The notes: a model not told the origin generated them from the sequence alone. A stretch of 64,000 nucleotides of DNA from Actinacidiphila oryziradicis (GCF_005047355.1 NZ_SUMC01000007.1:62001-126000), one strand, 5' to 3'; counted from the stretch's first letter, positions 49,966-58,741 are shown. Numbers and translations: made by a program.

Positions 49966-51066
49966 ATGACGACGCCCGCGATCGAGCTCAAGCCCTCCTC
50001 GCACCCGCTCTCCGACGCCGAACGGGAGGCGATCCTCGCCGACCCCGGCTTCGGGCGCTACTTCACCGACCATATGGTGACGATCCGGTGGACCGAAGGC
50101 CGCGGCTGGCACGACGCCCAGCTCGTGCCTTACGCGCCGCTCTCCATCGACCCGGCGAACATGACGCTGCACTACGCCCAGACGATCTTCGAGGGCATGA
50201 AGGCCTACCGGCAGCCCGACGGCACCATCGCCACCTTCCGGCCGACGGCCAACGCCGAGCGCTTCCAGTCCTCCGCCCGCCGCCTGGCCATGCCCGAGCT
50301 CCCGGTCGAGACCTTTGTCGCCGCCATCGACGCCCTGGTCACCCAGGACCGCGCCTGGGTGCCCAGCGCGGGCGAGCAGTCGCTCTACCTGCGCCCCTTC
50401 ATGTTCGCCACCGAGGTCGGGCTCGGCGTCCGGCCCGCCAACGAGTACCTCTTCATCGTCATCGCCTCCCCGGCCGGCGCCTACTTCCCGGGTGGCGTCA
50501 AGCCCGTCTCGGTGTGGCTCTCGGAGGAGTACGTCCGCGCCGCGCCCGGCGGCACCGGCGCCGCCAAAGCCGGCGGCAACTACGCCGCCTCGCTCGTCGC
50601 CCAGGCGCAGGCCGCCGAGCAGGGCTGCGACCAGGTGGTCTGGCTCGACGCGATCGAGCGCCGCTGGATCGAGGAGATGGGCGGCATGAACCTGTACTTC
50701 GTGTACGGCCAGAAGGACGGGAAGCGGCGGATCGTCACCCCCGAGCTGTCCGGCTCGCTCCTTCCCGGCATCACCCGCGCTTCCCTCCTCAAGATCGCGG
50801 CCGACCTCGGCTACGAGGTCTCCGAGGGCCGTATCTCCGTCGACGACTGGAAGCAGGCCAACGCAGACGGCACCCTCACCGAGGTCTTCGCCTGCGGTAC
50901 CGCCGCCGCGATCACCCCGGTCGGTTCCGTGAAGTCCACCCGCGCGGACTGGACCGTCGCCGACGGGCAGCCGGGCGAGGTCACGATGAAGCTCCGCAGG
51001 GCACTCCTCGACATTCAGACCGGCCGCGCCGCCGATACGCACGGCTGGATGCACCAGCTGGGCTAA
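49966..51066 (+). CDS. ilvE: Branched-chain amino acid aminotransferase
   Basis: 366 aa, fold type IV PLP enzyme of the long (BCAT-like) type. PLP lysine in [12 protein letters not shown] (about 195-206), [31 protein letters not shown] and [18 protein letters not shown] 49966 has AAGGA 9 nt upstream; the ATG at 49939 has no site. The 290-bp upstream gap contains a weak leader-like frame at 49832-49909. Confidence 0.95.
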   Translation: MTTPAIELKPSSHPLSDAEREAILADPGFGRYFTDHMVTIRWTEGRGWHDAQLVPYAPLSIDPANMTLHYAQTIFEGMKAYRQPDGTIATFRPTANAERFQSSARRLAMPELPVETFVAAIDALVTQDRAWVPSAGEQSLYLRPFMFATEVGLGVRPANEYLFIVIASPAGAYFPGGVKPVSVWLSEEYVRAAPGGTGAAKAGGNYAASLVAQAQAAEQGCDQVVWLDAIERRWIEEMGGMNLYFVYGQKDGKRRIVTPELSGSLLPGITRASLLKIAADLGYEVSEGRISVDDWKQANADGTLTEVFACGTAAAITPVGSVKSTRADWTVADGQPGEVTMKLRRALLDIQTGRAADTHGWMHQLG

Positions 51067-51095
51067 GAGGCCGCCCCACCTATTCGCGCGGCCTC

Positions 51096-51302
51096 TAGGA
51101 ACCTGTCGGGTGATCTTCGATCGGAGAGCGGACGCGGTCTGGTGCGTGCGATTCCAAGGCGCCGGGATGTCCTCGATGGGGTCCCCCCTGCTCGAGCGAA
51201 GCCGAGAGCTTGGGGGAGGAGCTACTAGGGCATTTCGGCAACGCGGGAAGCGTGCGTGCCAGGGCGTGGCCGCCCGATCAGAGGTCACCCGACAGGCTCT
51301 AA
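51096..51302. mobile_element. MITE-like element with 29-bp terminal inverted repeats
   Basis: Left end TAGGAACCTGTCGGGTGATC... (51096-51124) and right end (51274-51302, read in reverse TTAGAGCCTGTCGGGTGACC...) match at 23 of 29 positions by eye. The 207-bp interior has no gene. It contains the hairpin TCCCCCC ... TGGGGGA (51182-51217, inner CTCG/CGAG), a motif I recall as very common in Streptomyces intergenic regions. Size, inverted ends and no coding capacity fit a miniature inverted-repeat element mobilised by a transposase elsewhere. Target-site duplication is unclear (TA on both sides). Confidence 0.7.
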
Positions 51303-51310
51303 GGCCTGCT

Positions 51311-51351
51311 CAGGGTCCCCCTTCCCTTTTCCCGAGGCCAGGGGGACCCTG
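51311..51351. terminator. Inverted repeat after the MITE-like element
   Basis: CAGGGTCCCCC (51311-51321) pairs with GGGGGACCCTG (51341-51351), 11-bp perfect stem, 19-nt loop. It probably was the original terminator of ilvE, now separated from it by the inserted element. The following 250 bp hold the PLD promoter region; nothing else was seen. Confidence 0.5.
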
Positions 51352-51601
51352 CGGCGCTCCGGCCGGCTGTCGCGGCGACGGCACAGGTGGCCTGTGTGCG
51401 GGCCGGTTGTTCGGTGTGCGGATCGTATAGCCGGCGTAGGGCAGAGGCCATGGCCCGCTGAGGGGTCCGTAAAGTGGAGGCCAAATTCTACGCGCGTAAC
51501 CCGCTTGTTGGCGGCCGGACATGTTCTTGTCATGAACATCCTGTTACTTCTGGTGTGGCGTCAGAAACGCCCTGTGCTTCACCCCCACACCAGGAGGCAC
51601 C

Positions 51602-51803
51602 GTGCACCACTCGATCGCCCGCCGAATAGCCACCGCGGCCACCGCCGCGCTCGCGCTCACCGGCACCGCCGTCGCCACCGCCGTCCCCGCCGGCGCGGCG
51701 TCGCACAACGTCATCGTCCAGCCCGACCAGGGCATCACCCCCATCTACAACCTGATCAACTCGGCGACGTCCAGCCTGGACCTCACCGTCTACGAACTGG
51801 TCG
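51602..51803 (+). pseudogene. Truncated phospholipase D-family gene (5' end only)
   Basis: GTG start with CAGGAGG upstream, a clear signal peptide (MHHSIARRIATAATAALALT ... PAGAAS), then HNVIVQPDQGITPIYNLINS and ATSSLDLTVYELVE, the beginning of PLD-like secreted proteins. After residue about 67 similarity ends and the frame continues with unrelated sequence to a stop at 51883. The HKD motifs are missing. A deletion seems to have joined the 5' end of this gene to the cimA leader. Confidence 0.75.
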
Positions 51804-51843
51804 AGCGCCCGCATCGTGAGACCCTGGCCGCAGGGAGGCGGAA

Positions 51844-51915
51844 GTGTGGCAGACTTTCTCCGTGCTCTCGTTCGCCGCGATGATTATTGGCAGCAGGCGC
51901 GCCGGTCCCCAGTGA
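51844..51915 (+). CDS. Candidate cimA leader peptide with Met-Ile-Ile
   Basis: A 23-residue frame with GTG start and GGGAGG 5 nt upstream; it ends AAMIIGSRRAGPQ. Consecutive Ile codons (51883-51888) sit about 80 nt before an intrinsic terminator. CimA starts the citramalate route to isoleucine, so isoleucine-tRNA sensing by ribosome stalling is a coherent model. An overlapping frame from GTG 51846 (to 52040) uses the same ribosome-binding site and cannot be excluded. Confidence 0.45.
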   Translation: MWQTFSVLSFAAMIIGSRRAGPQ

Positions 51916-51968
51916 CCGCCCCGTACGACACCGTACTGAGCGGCCATCGTGCCTCGGACCCGCGCGCA

Positions 51969-51994
51969 GACCTCTCGCACCCGCGAGAGGTTTT
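51969..51994 (+). terminator. cimA attenuator terminator
   Basis: CCTCTCGC (51969-51976), ACCC loop, GCGAGAGG (51981-51988), then six T (51989-51994). It lies 115 nt before cimA with no upstream gene to terminate except the truncated PLD frame, so it probably controls cimA, as the U-tract terminator in front of ilvB does. Confidence 0.75.
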
Positions 51995-52108
51995 TTCGTT
52001 TTCCGGCCCATCCATGCCGGAGGCGGAGCGCAAGGGATGATGGGGGCAAGTGGAGCCCGTGATTCCGTATTCCGGAACCCACCCACCCAATCAGGAGTTA
52101 TCACCACT

Positions 52109-53707
52109 ATGACCGCCGAACTGGATGACAGCTTCCATGTCTTCGACACCACCCTGCGCGACGGCGCGCAGCGCGAGGGAATCAACCTCACCGTCGCCGA
52201 CAAGCTGACGATCGCCAGGCACCTGGACGACTTCGGCGTGGGCTTCATCGAGGGCGGCTGGCCGGGCGCCAACCCCCGCGACACCGAGTTCTTCGCCCGC
52301 GCCGCCACCGAGCTGGACCTCAGGCACGCCCAACTGGTCGCCTTCGGCGCCACCCGCCGGGCCGGCGCCAAAGCCGCCAACGACCCGCAGGTCAAGGCGC
52401 TGCTGGACTCCGGAGCGCCGGTCATCACCCTCGTCGCCAAGTCGCACGACCGCCATGTCGAGCTCGCTCTGCGCACCACCCTGGAGGAGAACCTGGAGAT
52501 GGTCCGGGACACCGTCTCCTACCTGCGCTCCCAGGGCCGCCGCGTCTTTGTCGACTGCGAGCACTTCTTCGACGGCTACCGTGCCAATCCGGATTACGCC
52601 AAGCAGGTGGTCCGCGCCGCGCATGAAGCCGGCGCCGACGTCGTCGTCCTCTGCGACACTAACGGCGGCATGCTTCCCGCCCAGGTCCAGGCCGTCGTCG
52701 GCCTTGTCCTCGCCGACACCGGCGCCCGGCTCGGCATCCATACGCAGGACGACACCGGCTGCGCCGTCGCCAACACCCTCGCCGCCGTCGACGCGGGCGC
52801 CACCCACGTCCAGTGCACCGCCAACGGCTACGGCGAGCGGGTCGGCAACTCCAACCTCTTCCCCGTCGTCGCCGCCCTGGAGCTCAAGTACGGCAAGAAG
52901 GTGCTCCCGCCCGGCTCCCTCGCCGAGATGACCCGTATCTCGCACGCCATCGCCGAGGTCGTCAACCTCACCCCCTCCACCCACCAGCCCTACGTCGGCG
53001 TCTCCGCCTTCGCCCACAAGGCCGGCCTCCACGCCTCCGCGATCAAGGTCGACCCCGACCTCTACCAGCACATCGATCCCGAGCAGGTCGGCAACACCAT
53101 GCGGATGCTCGTCTCCGACATGGCCGGCCGTGCCTCCATCGAGCTCAAGGGCAAGGAGCTCGGCGTCGACCTCGGCGGCGACCGCGAGCTCATCGGCCGG
53201 GTCGTCGCGCGGGTCAAGGAGCGCGAACTCCGGGGCTACACCTACGAGGCCGCCGACGCCTCCTTCGAACTCCTCCTCCGCGAGGAGCTGGAGGGCAGGC
53301 CCCGCCGCTACTTCAGGGTCGAGTCCTGGCGCGCCATCGTCGAGGACCGCCCCGACGGCACCCATGCCAACGAGGCCACCGTCAAGCTCTGGGCCAAGGG
53401 CGAGCGCATCGTCGCCACCGCCGAAGGCAACGGCCCGGTCAACGCCCTCGACCGCGCGCTCCGTGTCGGCCTGGAAAAGATCTACCCCCAGCTCGCCAAG
53501 CTCGAACTCGTCGACTACAAGGTCCGCATCCTCGAAGGCAAGCACGGCACCGAATCCACCACCCGTGTCCTCATCACCACCTCGGACGGCACCGGCGACT
53601 GGGCCACCGTCGGCGTCGCCGAAAATGTCATCGCCGCCTCCTGGCAGGCCCTCGACGACGCGTACGCGTACGGGTTGTTGCGGGCGGGGATCGACCCGCA
53701 GGAGTAG
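52109..53707 (+). CDS. cimA: Citramalate synthase
   Basis: 532 aa, LeuA-related DRE-TIM enzyme. VFDTTLRDGAQREGINLTVA (about residues 12-31) is the catalytic/metal motif; HTQDDTGCAVANTLAAVDAG and CTANGYGERVGNSNL follow. HKAGLHASAI carries the metal His. The C-terminal regulatory domain spans about 400-532. The family condenses pyruvate with acetyl-CoA to (R)-citramalate for isoleucine synthesis; this subgroup is annotated CimA rather than LeuA by its length and motif spacing. AGGAG lies 10-11 nt before ATG 52109. Confidence 0.9.
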   Translation: MTAELDDSFHVFDTTLRDGAQREGINLTVADKLTIARHLDDFGVGFIEGGWPGANPRDTEFFARAATELDLRHAQLVAFGATRRAGAKAANDPQVKALLDSGAPVITLVAKSHDRHVELALRTTLEENLEMVRDTVSYLRSQGRRVFVDCEHFFDGYRANPDYAKQVVRAAHEAGADVVVLCDTNGGMLPAQVQAVVGLVLADTGARLGIHTQDDTGCAVANTLAAVDAGATHVQCTANGYGERVGNSNLFPVVAALELKYGKKVLPPGSLAEMTRISHAIAEVVNLTPSTHQPYVGVSAFAHKAGLHASAIKVDPDLYQHIDPEQVGNTMRMLVSDMAGRASIELKGKELGVDLGGDRELIGRVVARVKERELRGYTYEAADASFELLLREELEGRPRRYFRVESWRAIVEDRPDGTHANEATVKLWAKGERIVATAEGNGPVNALDRALRVGLEKIYPQLAKLELVDYKVRILEGKHGTESTTRVLITTSDGTGDWATVGVAENVIAASWQALDDAYAYGLLRAGIDPQE

Positions 53708-53795
53708 GGGCTACGGTGCCAGGGGCCTGGCCGAGGCCGGCGATCAGCTCGTCGGCGTCCTCCAGGCCGGCCGAGGCCGCCCGGCGTCCCGCCGC

Positions 53796-54164
53796 TCAGC
53801 GCGCCCAGGCGTCCACCCGCACTTCGGTCGCCGACGCCGATGGTTTCGGTCCGCAGGACGGCGGCCTTGATACCGAAGCTCACGCCCTTGTCGTACTCGG
53901 GCTCGCGGCGGTAGTCGGCCAGGGTGCGGATGGGCTCGGGGCGGCCGTGAGACCGGTGCGCCGGTCGAACATGGGGACGGCGCACCGTATGCAGCGTGTC
54001 GCGTAGCCGAAGCCGGCGCCGCCGGTGGTGATGCGCTCGCCCCAGCCGTCACGGTCGAAGCCGGGCGGCCCGCGCACCAGCCGTGAGGGCGCGCGGAGGG
54101 CGTCGGAGAACCACTGCGCCGAGGGCCGGCCGTTTGCCGTCGTCCAGCCACCTGAACCGGGCAT
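53796..54164 (-). pseudogene. Decayed MOSC-domain gene
   Basis: The minus strand reads AQWFSDALRAPSRLVRGPPG, FDRDGWGE, then CIRCAVPMFDRRTG in one frame. A shift near 53955 gives PEPIRTLADYRREPEYDKGV and FGIKAAVLRTETIGVGD, and another shift gives TEVRVDAWAR and a stop at 53796. CxRC..P..DP.TG and the G(D/E)xV end are typical of MOSC/YcbX proteins. The N-terminal beta-barrel and about 90 central residues are missing. So deletions plus two frameshifts: a pseudogene. Confidence 0.72.
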
Positions 54165-54172
54165 TGTCGCCG

Positions 54173-54178
54173 TAGGGT
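54173..54178 (+). promoter_or_regulatory. Candidate -10 of GNAT gene (leaderless)
   Basis: TAGGGT 6 nt before ATG 54185 with no ribosome-binding site, the same arrangement as leuB. Confidence 0.45.
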
Positions 54179-54184
54179 GCGCGC

Positions 54185-54679
54185 ATGACAGACAACAACA
54201 AGGTGATCGTCCGGCCCGCGGTCGCGGCGGACGCGAAGGCGATCATGCGGATTCATGTGAACTCGAGGGAAGCGGCCATGCCGTACCTCCCGCCGCGCCG
54301 GCGCAGCGACGAGGAGGTGGTCCGGTGGGTGCGGGACATCGTTCTGGCGGAGTGCCGCACCTGGGTGGCGGTGGACGGCGCGGAAGAAGTCCTGGGGTAC
54401 GCCGCACTCGAAGGGGACATGCTGGAGCATCTCTACCTTCGCCCCGACGTACGCCGACGGGGTATCGGAACGCTGCTGCTCGACCAGGTCAGGCGGCACA
54501 GCCCGGGCGGGCTCTCGCTGCATGTCTTCCAGCGCAACACCGACGCCCGCGCGTTCTACGAGCGGCACGGCTTCACCGTCATGGACACCAATGACGGCAG
54601 CCGCAACATGGAGAACGAGCCGGACATGACGCTCCGCTGGGACCCGGCGGTGAGCAACAGCACAGGTACTGCCCAGTAG
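54185..54679 (+). CDS. GNAT-family N-acetyltransferase
   Basis: 164 aa. N-terminal VIVRPAVAADAKAIMRIHVN, acetyl-CoA motif A LYLRPDVRRRGIGTLLL (about 81-97; RRRGIG is the pyrophosphate loop), and motif B FQRNTDARAFYERHGFTVMD. Single-domain enzyme. Substrate unknown. The start codon is leaderless by its upstream -10. Confidence 0.87.
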   Translation: MTDNNKVIVRPAVAADAKAIMRIHVNSREAAMPYLPPRRRSDEEVVRWVRDIVLAECRTWVAVDGAEEVLGYAALEGDMLEHLYLRPDVRRRGIGTLLLDQVRRHSPGGLSLHVFQRNTDARAFYERHGFTVMDTNDGSRNMENEPDMTLRWDPAVSNSTGTAQ

Positions 54680-54749
54680 CGTAACTGCGGGGCGGCTCTA
54701 AAGTGAGCGCCGGAAAGCTCCCCACCCTCGATACGACCTGGGAGATTGC

Positions 54750-55811
54750 ATGCGTTCCGCGAAGGACTTCTTCCGCCCGCTGGCCGTGGGGGCCCCGGAC
54801 CCCGTACGGGAGGTGCCTTTCAGGCCGTCGCGGATGATCCACTTCTTTGATCCGGGCAACGAGAAGATGGCGGCGAAGGTGCCGTCACTCGCCCCGAAGG
54901 CGGACGTCCTGCTCGGCAATCTGGAGGACGCGGTCCAGGCGGACCGCAAGGAGGCCGCGCGGGCCGGGCTGGTGCGGATCGCGAAGGCCACGGACTTCGG
55001 CGAGACGCAGCTGTGGACGCGGATCAACAGCCTGGACTCGCCCTGGGCCCTGGACGACCTTCTCACCCTGGTCACCGAGATCGGCCACAAGCTGGACGTG
55101 GTGATGGTGCCCAAGGTGGAGGACGCGGCGGACATCCACTACGTGGACCGGCTGCTGGCGCAACTGGAGGCGAAGGCAGGTCTCACCCGGCCGGTCCTGG
55201 TGCACGCCATCCTCGAGACGGCCACAGGGGTGGCGAACGTCGAGGAGATCGCCGGGGCGAGCCCCCGGATGCAGGGGATGTCGCTCGGGCCGGCCGATCT
55301 GGCGGCGAGCCGGCGGATGAAGACCACAAGGGTCGGCGGCGGGCACCCGGGCTATCTGGTCCGGCAGGACCCGAACCCGGAGGGTGACGAGCTGCCGAGG
55401 GCCACGTACCAGCAGGATCTGTGGCACTACACGATCGCCCGGATGGTGGATGCCTGTGCCGCCTACGGCATCCTGCCGTATTACGGGCCGTTCGGGGACA
55501 TCAGGGACACGACGGCATGCGAGGACCAGTTCCGCAATGCCTTTCTGCTGGGCTGCGTGGGGGCGTGGAGCCTGCACCCGGTGCAGATCGACATCGCGAA
55601 GCGGGTCTTCTCGCCGGAGCCCGCCGATGTCGCGTGGGCGCGGAAGGTGATCGACGCGATGGGCGACGGCACCGGTGCGGTGATGATCGACGGGAAGATG
55701 CAGGACGACGCGACCGTGAAGCAGTGTCATGTGGTCGTGGAGCTGGCCGAGGCGCTGGCGGCACGCGATCCCGAGCTGGCCAAGGCGTACGCCGCCGCAG
55801 AGAAGGAATGA
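54750..55811 (+). CDS. HpcH/HpaI-family aldolase/lyase, malyl-CoA-lyase-like
   Basis: 353 aa. [37 protein letters not shown] (metal Glu/Asp), [10 protein letters not shown] and [12 protein letters not shown] match the CitE/malyl-CoA-lyase superfamily, closest to the longer malyl/beta-methylmalyl-CoA lyase type. It shares an operon with a shorter CitE-like gene (ATGA overlap) and lies before accB-accE. A role in ethylmalonyl-CoA/glyoxylate metabolism is plausible but not proven. Confidence 0.8.
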   Translation: MRSAKDFFRPLAVGAPDPVREVPFRPSRMIHFFDPGNEKMAAKVPSLAPKADVLLGNLEDAVQADRKEAARAGLVRIAKATDFGETQLWTRINSLDSPWALDDLLTLVTEIGHKLDVVMVPKVEDAADIHYVDRLLAQLEAKAGLTRPVLVHAILETATGVANVEEIAGASPRMQGMSLGPADLAASRRMKTTRVGGGHPGYLVRQDPNPEGDELPRATYQQDLWHYTIARMVDACAAYGILPYYGPFGDIRDTTACEDQFRNAFLLGCVGAWSLHPVQIDIAKRVFSPEPADVAWARKVIDAMGDGTGAVMIDGKMQDDATVKQCHVVVELAEALAARDPELAKAYAAAEKE

Positions 55812-55816
55812 CGACC

Positions 55817-56692
55817 ATGACCGACGACGCGATCCTGCGGCCCCGCCGCTCCGTGCTCTACATGCCCGGGGCCAACGAGCGCGCGCTGGAGAAGGCCAAG
55901 ACCCTCCCCACGGACGCGCTCATCCTCGACCTGGAGGACTCCGTCGCGCCCGATGCCAAGGCCGACGCCCGCAAGCGGGTCGCCGCCGCCGTTGCCTCGG
56001 GCGAGTACGGGTACCGGGAGGTCACCATCCGGGTCAACGCGCCCGGCACCCCGTGGCACGCCGAGGACCTGCGGGCGGCGGCCGAGGCGGGCCCGGACGC
56101 GGTGGTGGTGCCCAAGGTGGACTCGCCGGAGACGGTGCACGCCGTCGAGCGGGCTCTGGAGGCCGCCGGCGCGCCGGACCGGACCGCGATCTGGGCGATG
56201 GTGGAGACTCCGCAGGCGATGCTGGACGCCGGCGCTGTCGCGGCGGCGAGCGAGCGCCTCACCGTCCTGGTCATGGGCACCAACGACCTGGCGAAGGAGC
56301 TGCACGCCGAATTCGTCCCGGGCCGGGCGCCGTTGCTCACCGGGCTGTCGCTCGCCCTGCTCGGTGCGAGGGCTGCCGGGAAGGTGATCCTGGACGGTGT
56401 CTACAACGACGTCCAGGACCTGGCGGGCTTCGAGGCGGAGTGTGTGCAGGGCCGTCAGTTCGGGTTCGACGGCAAGACGCTGATCCACCCTAAGCAGGTG
56501 GAGCCCTGCAACAGCGCGTTCGCGCCGTCCCAGGCGGAGATCGAGCGCTCCCGGCGCATCATCGAGGCCTTCGAGGCGGCAGCGGCGGAGGGCCGGGGCG
56601 TTGTCACCGTCGACGGCCGGATGATCGAGAACCTCCATGTGGAGGACGCCCGCCGGGTGCTTTCCCTCGCGGAGGCGGTCGCGGGACGCTAG
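55817..56692 (+). CDS. CitE-like CoA-ester lyase (HpcH/HpaI family)
   Basis: 291 aa from ATG 55817 (AGAAGGA 9 nt upstream; the earlier ATG 55808 overlaps the previous stop). SVLYMPGANERALEKA, LILDLEDSVAPDAK, VPKVDSPETV, and GTNDLAKELH are the family motifs, with Glu/Asp metal ligands. It is the size of CitE-like Mcl2/(S)-malyl-CoA thioesterase or citramalyl-CoA lyase. Together with its upstream neighbour it could form malyl-CoA lyase plus thioesterase. Confidence 0.82.
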   Translation: MTDDAILRPRRSVLYMPGANERALEKAKTLPTDALILDLEDSVAPDAKADARKRVAAAVASGEYGYREVTIRVNAPGTPWHAEDLRAAAEAGPDAVVVPKVDSPETVHAVERALEAAGAPDRTAIWAMVETPQAMLDAGAVAAASERLTVLVMGTNDLAKELHAEFVPGRAPLLTGLSLALLGARAAGKVILDGVYNDVQDLAGFEAECVQGRQFGFDGKTLIHPKQVEPCNSAFAPSQAEIERSRRIIEAFEAAAAEGRGVVTVDGRMIENLHVEDARRVLSLAEAVAGR

Positions 56693-56730
56693 CGGGACGC
56701 CGGAGGACCGCTGGACGGACGATACAAAGA

Positions 56731-56761
56731 AATGGCCCTGCGCGGTGCGCGCGGGGCCATT
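56731..56761 (+). terminator. Terminator after CitE-like gene
   Basis: AATGGCCC (56731-56738) pairs with GGGCCATT (56754-56761), with inner GCGC/GCGC pairing and T-rich sequence (TTCTTGTGTTGC) after it. It separates the lyase pair from accB. Confidence 0.8.
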
Positions 56762-56859
56762 CTTGTGTTGCTTCTGTCCAGATGCTCCATGAAGCGGGCC
56801 AGGACACTGTACGAAGTGGACGCCGATTTTCGAAGGTGGTCACTCGTATCGTCGTTGGC

Positions 56860-58452
56860 ATGACCGTTTTGGACGAGGTGCCGACCGAGCCGACCGCGGT
56901 GAATGACGCCCGTGGGCGCGTCGCCGAGCTGCACGAGATTCGTGAGCAGGTCCGGCGCGGTCCGAGCGACCGGGCGACCGAGGCCCAGAAGGCCAAGGGG
57001 AAGCTGACCGCTCGTGAGCGGATCGACCTGTTGCTCGACGAGGGCTCGTTCAGCGAGGTCGAACCGCTGCGCCGGCACCGTGCGACCGGTTTCGGCCTGG
57101 AGGCGAAGCGGCCGTACACCGATGGCGTGATCACCGGCTGGGGCACCGTCCACGGCCGGACCGTCTTTGTGTACGCGCATGACTTCCGGATCTTCGGCGG
57201 GGCGCTCGGCGAGGCCCACGCCACGAAGATCCACAAAATCATGGACATGGCCATCTCGGCCGGTGCCCCGCTGGTGTCGCTGAACGACGGCGCCGGCGCC
57301 CGCATCCAGGAGGGCGTCTCGGCGCTGGCCGGATACGGCGGCATCTTTCAGCGCAACACCCGCGCCTCGGGTGTGATCCCGCAGATCAGCGTGATGCTCG
57401 GCCCGTGCGCGGGCGGCGCCGCCTACTCCCCGGCGCTGACGGACTTCGTGTTCATGGTCCGCGAGACCTCGCAGATGTTCATCACCGGCCCGGACGTCGT
57501 CCAGGCGGTCACCGGCGAGAAGATCTCCCAGAACGGGCTCGGCGGCGCCGATGTCCACTCCGAGGTCTCCGGTGTCTCGCACTTCGCGTACGACGACGAG
57601 CAGACCTGCATCGAAGAGGTCCGCTACCTGCTCTCCCTCCTGCCGCAGAACAACCGCGAGAACCCGCCGCCGGTCGAAAGCACCGACCCGGCCGACCGGC
57701 GCGGGGATGTGCTCCTGGACCTGGTGCCGGCCGACGGCAACCGCTCGTACGACATGCGCAAGGTGATCGAGGAGATCGTCGACGAGGGCGAGTACCTGGA
57801 GATCCACGAACGCTGGGCCACCAACATCATCGTCGCGCTGGCCCGGCTCGACGGCCAGGTCGTCGGCATCGTCGCCAACCAGCCCGCCTCGCTCGCCGGG
57901 GTGCTGGACATCGAGGCGAGCGAGAAGGCGGCCCGATTCGTGCAGATGTGCGACGCCTTCAATGTCCCGCTCGTCACTCTTCTGGACGTCCCCGGCTTTC
58001 TGCCCGGGGTGGACCAGGAGCACGGTGGAATCATCCGCCACGGCGCAAAGCTGTTGTACGCCTACTGCAACGCCACCGTGCCCCGGATCTCGCTGATCCT
58101 GCGGAAGGCCTACGGAGGTGCGTACATCGTCATGGACAGTCAGTCGATCGGCGCGGACCTCACCTATGCCTGGCCCACCAACGAAATCGCCGTGATGGGC
58201 GCCGAAGGTGCCGCCAATGTCATCTTCCGCAAGCAGATCGCCGAGGCCGACGACCCCGACGCCACGCGCGCCCGCATGGTCAAGGAGTACAAGGCCGAGC
58301 TGATGCACCCCTACTACGCCGCCGAACGCGGCCTGGTGGACGACGTCATCGACCCCGCCGAGACCCGCGAGGTGCTCATCCGCTCCCTCGCGATGCTCCG
58401 CACCAAGCACGCCGATCTGCCGTCCCGCAAGCACGGCAACCCGCCCCAGTAG
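56860..58452 (+). CDS. accB: Acyl-CoA carboxylase beta (carboxyltransferase) subunit
   Basis: 530 aa. Two crotonase-like halves with oxyanion regions GPCAGGAAYSPALTDF (about 183-200) and RKAYGGAYIVMDSQSIGADL (about 416-435). Ile423 in GGAYIVM is the residue known to separate AccB (Ile; acetyl-, propionyl-, butyryl-CoA) from PccB (Asp; propionyl-CoA). Expected to work with an unlinked biotinylated alpha subunit (AccA1/A2) and with AccE encoded next. No clear Shine-Dalgarno before ATG 56860. Confidence 0.93.
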   Translation: MTVLDEVPTEPTAVNDARGRVAELHEIREQVRRGPSDRATEAQKAKGKLTARERIDLLLDEGSFSEVEPLRRHRATGFGLEAKRPYTDGVITGWGTVHGRTVFVYAHDFRIFGGALGEAHATKIHKIMDMAISAGAPLVSLNDGAGARIQEGVSALAGYGGIFQRNTRASGVIPQISVMLGPCAGGAAYSPALTDFVFMVRETSQMFITGPDVVQAVTGEKISQNGLGGADVHSEVSGVSHFAYDDEQTCIEEVRYLLSLLPQNNRENPPPVESTDPADRRGDVLLDLVPADGNRSYDMRKVIEEIVDEGEYLEIHERWATNIIVALARLDGQVVGIVANQPASLAGVLDIEASEKAARFVQMCDAFNVPLVTLLDVPGFLPGVDQEHGGIIRHGAKLLYAYCNATVPRISLILRKAYGGAYIVMDSQSIGADLTYAWPTNEIAVMGAEGAANVIFRKQIAEADDPDATRARMVKEYKAELMHPYYAAERGLVDDVIDPAETREVLIRSLAMLRTKHADLPSRKHGNPPQ

Positions 58453-58473
58453 CCCTCGCAAGGAGAGCCCCCC

Positions 58474-58701
58474 GTGAGCACCGTGAGCACGCCGCCTGCC
58501 GATACCGCGACCCTTGTCCGCGTGGAGAAGGGCCATGCCGAGCCGGAGGAGCTCGCCGCCCTCACCGCCGTCCTGCTGGCCCGCGCCGCGGCCGCCGGGC
58601 AGGACACCGGCGCCAACGTCCGCCGGCCGCGCACGACTGCGGGCTGGCGCCGTCTGGAGCGCACGCCGGGCTTCCGCAGCGCGCACAGCTGGCAGGGCTG
58701 A
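58474..58701 (+). CDS. accE: Acyl-CoA carboxylase epsilon subunit
   Basis: 75 aa. RVEKGHAEPEELAALTAVLLARAA is the epsilon-subunit signature (about 16-38), and the tail GWRRLERTPGFRSAHSWQG is Arg/Trp-rich. It stimulates the AccB-AccA complex in Streptomyces. GTG 58474 follows AAGGAGAG by 7 nt and accB by 21 nt. Confidence 0.93.
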   Translation: MSTVSTPPADTATLVRVEKGHAEPEELAALTAVLLARAAAAGQDTGANVRRPRTTAGWRRLERTPGFRSAHSWQG

Positions 58702-58741
58702 CCTCCCGCGCTTATCCGGACGTACGGCCAGGGCCGAGGAT

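Noticed and set aside
51846..52040. Overlapping 64-codon frame from GTG 51846 through the cimA terminator
   Set aside because: It shares the ribosome-binding site with the Ile-Ile leader but runs across the terminator hairpin and T-run, as expected for chance; kept only as an alternative.
51846..52108. T-box riboswitch before cimA
   Set aside because: No T-box core (GGUGGNACCGCG-like) is visible; the region fits peptide-leader attenuation better.
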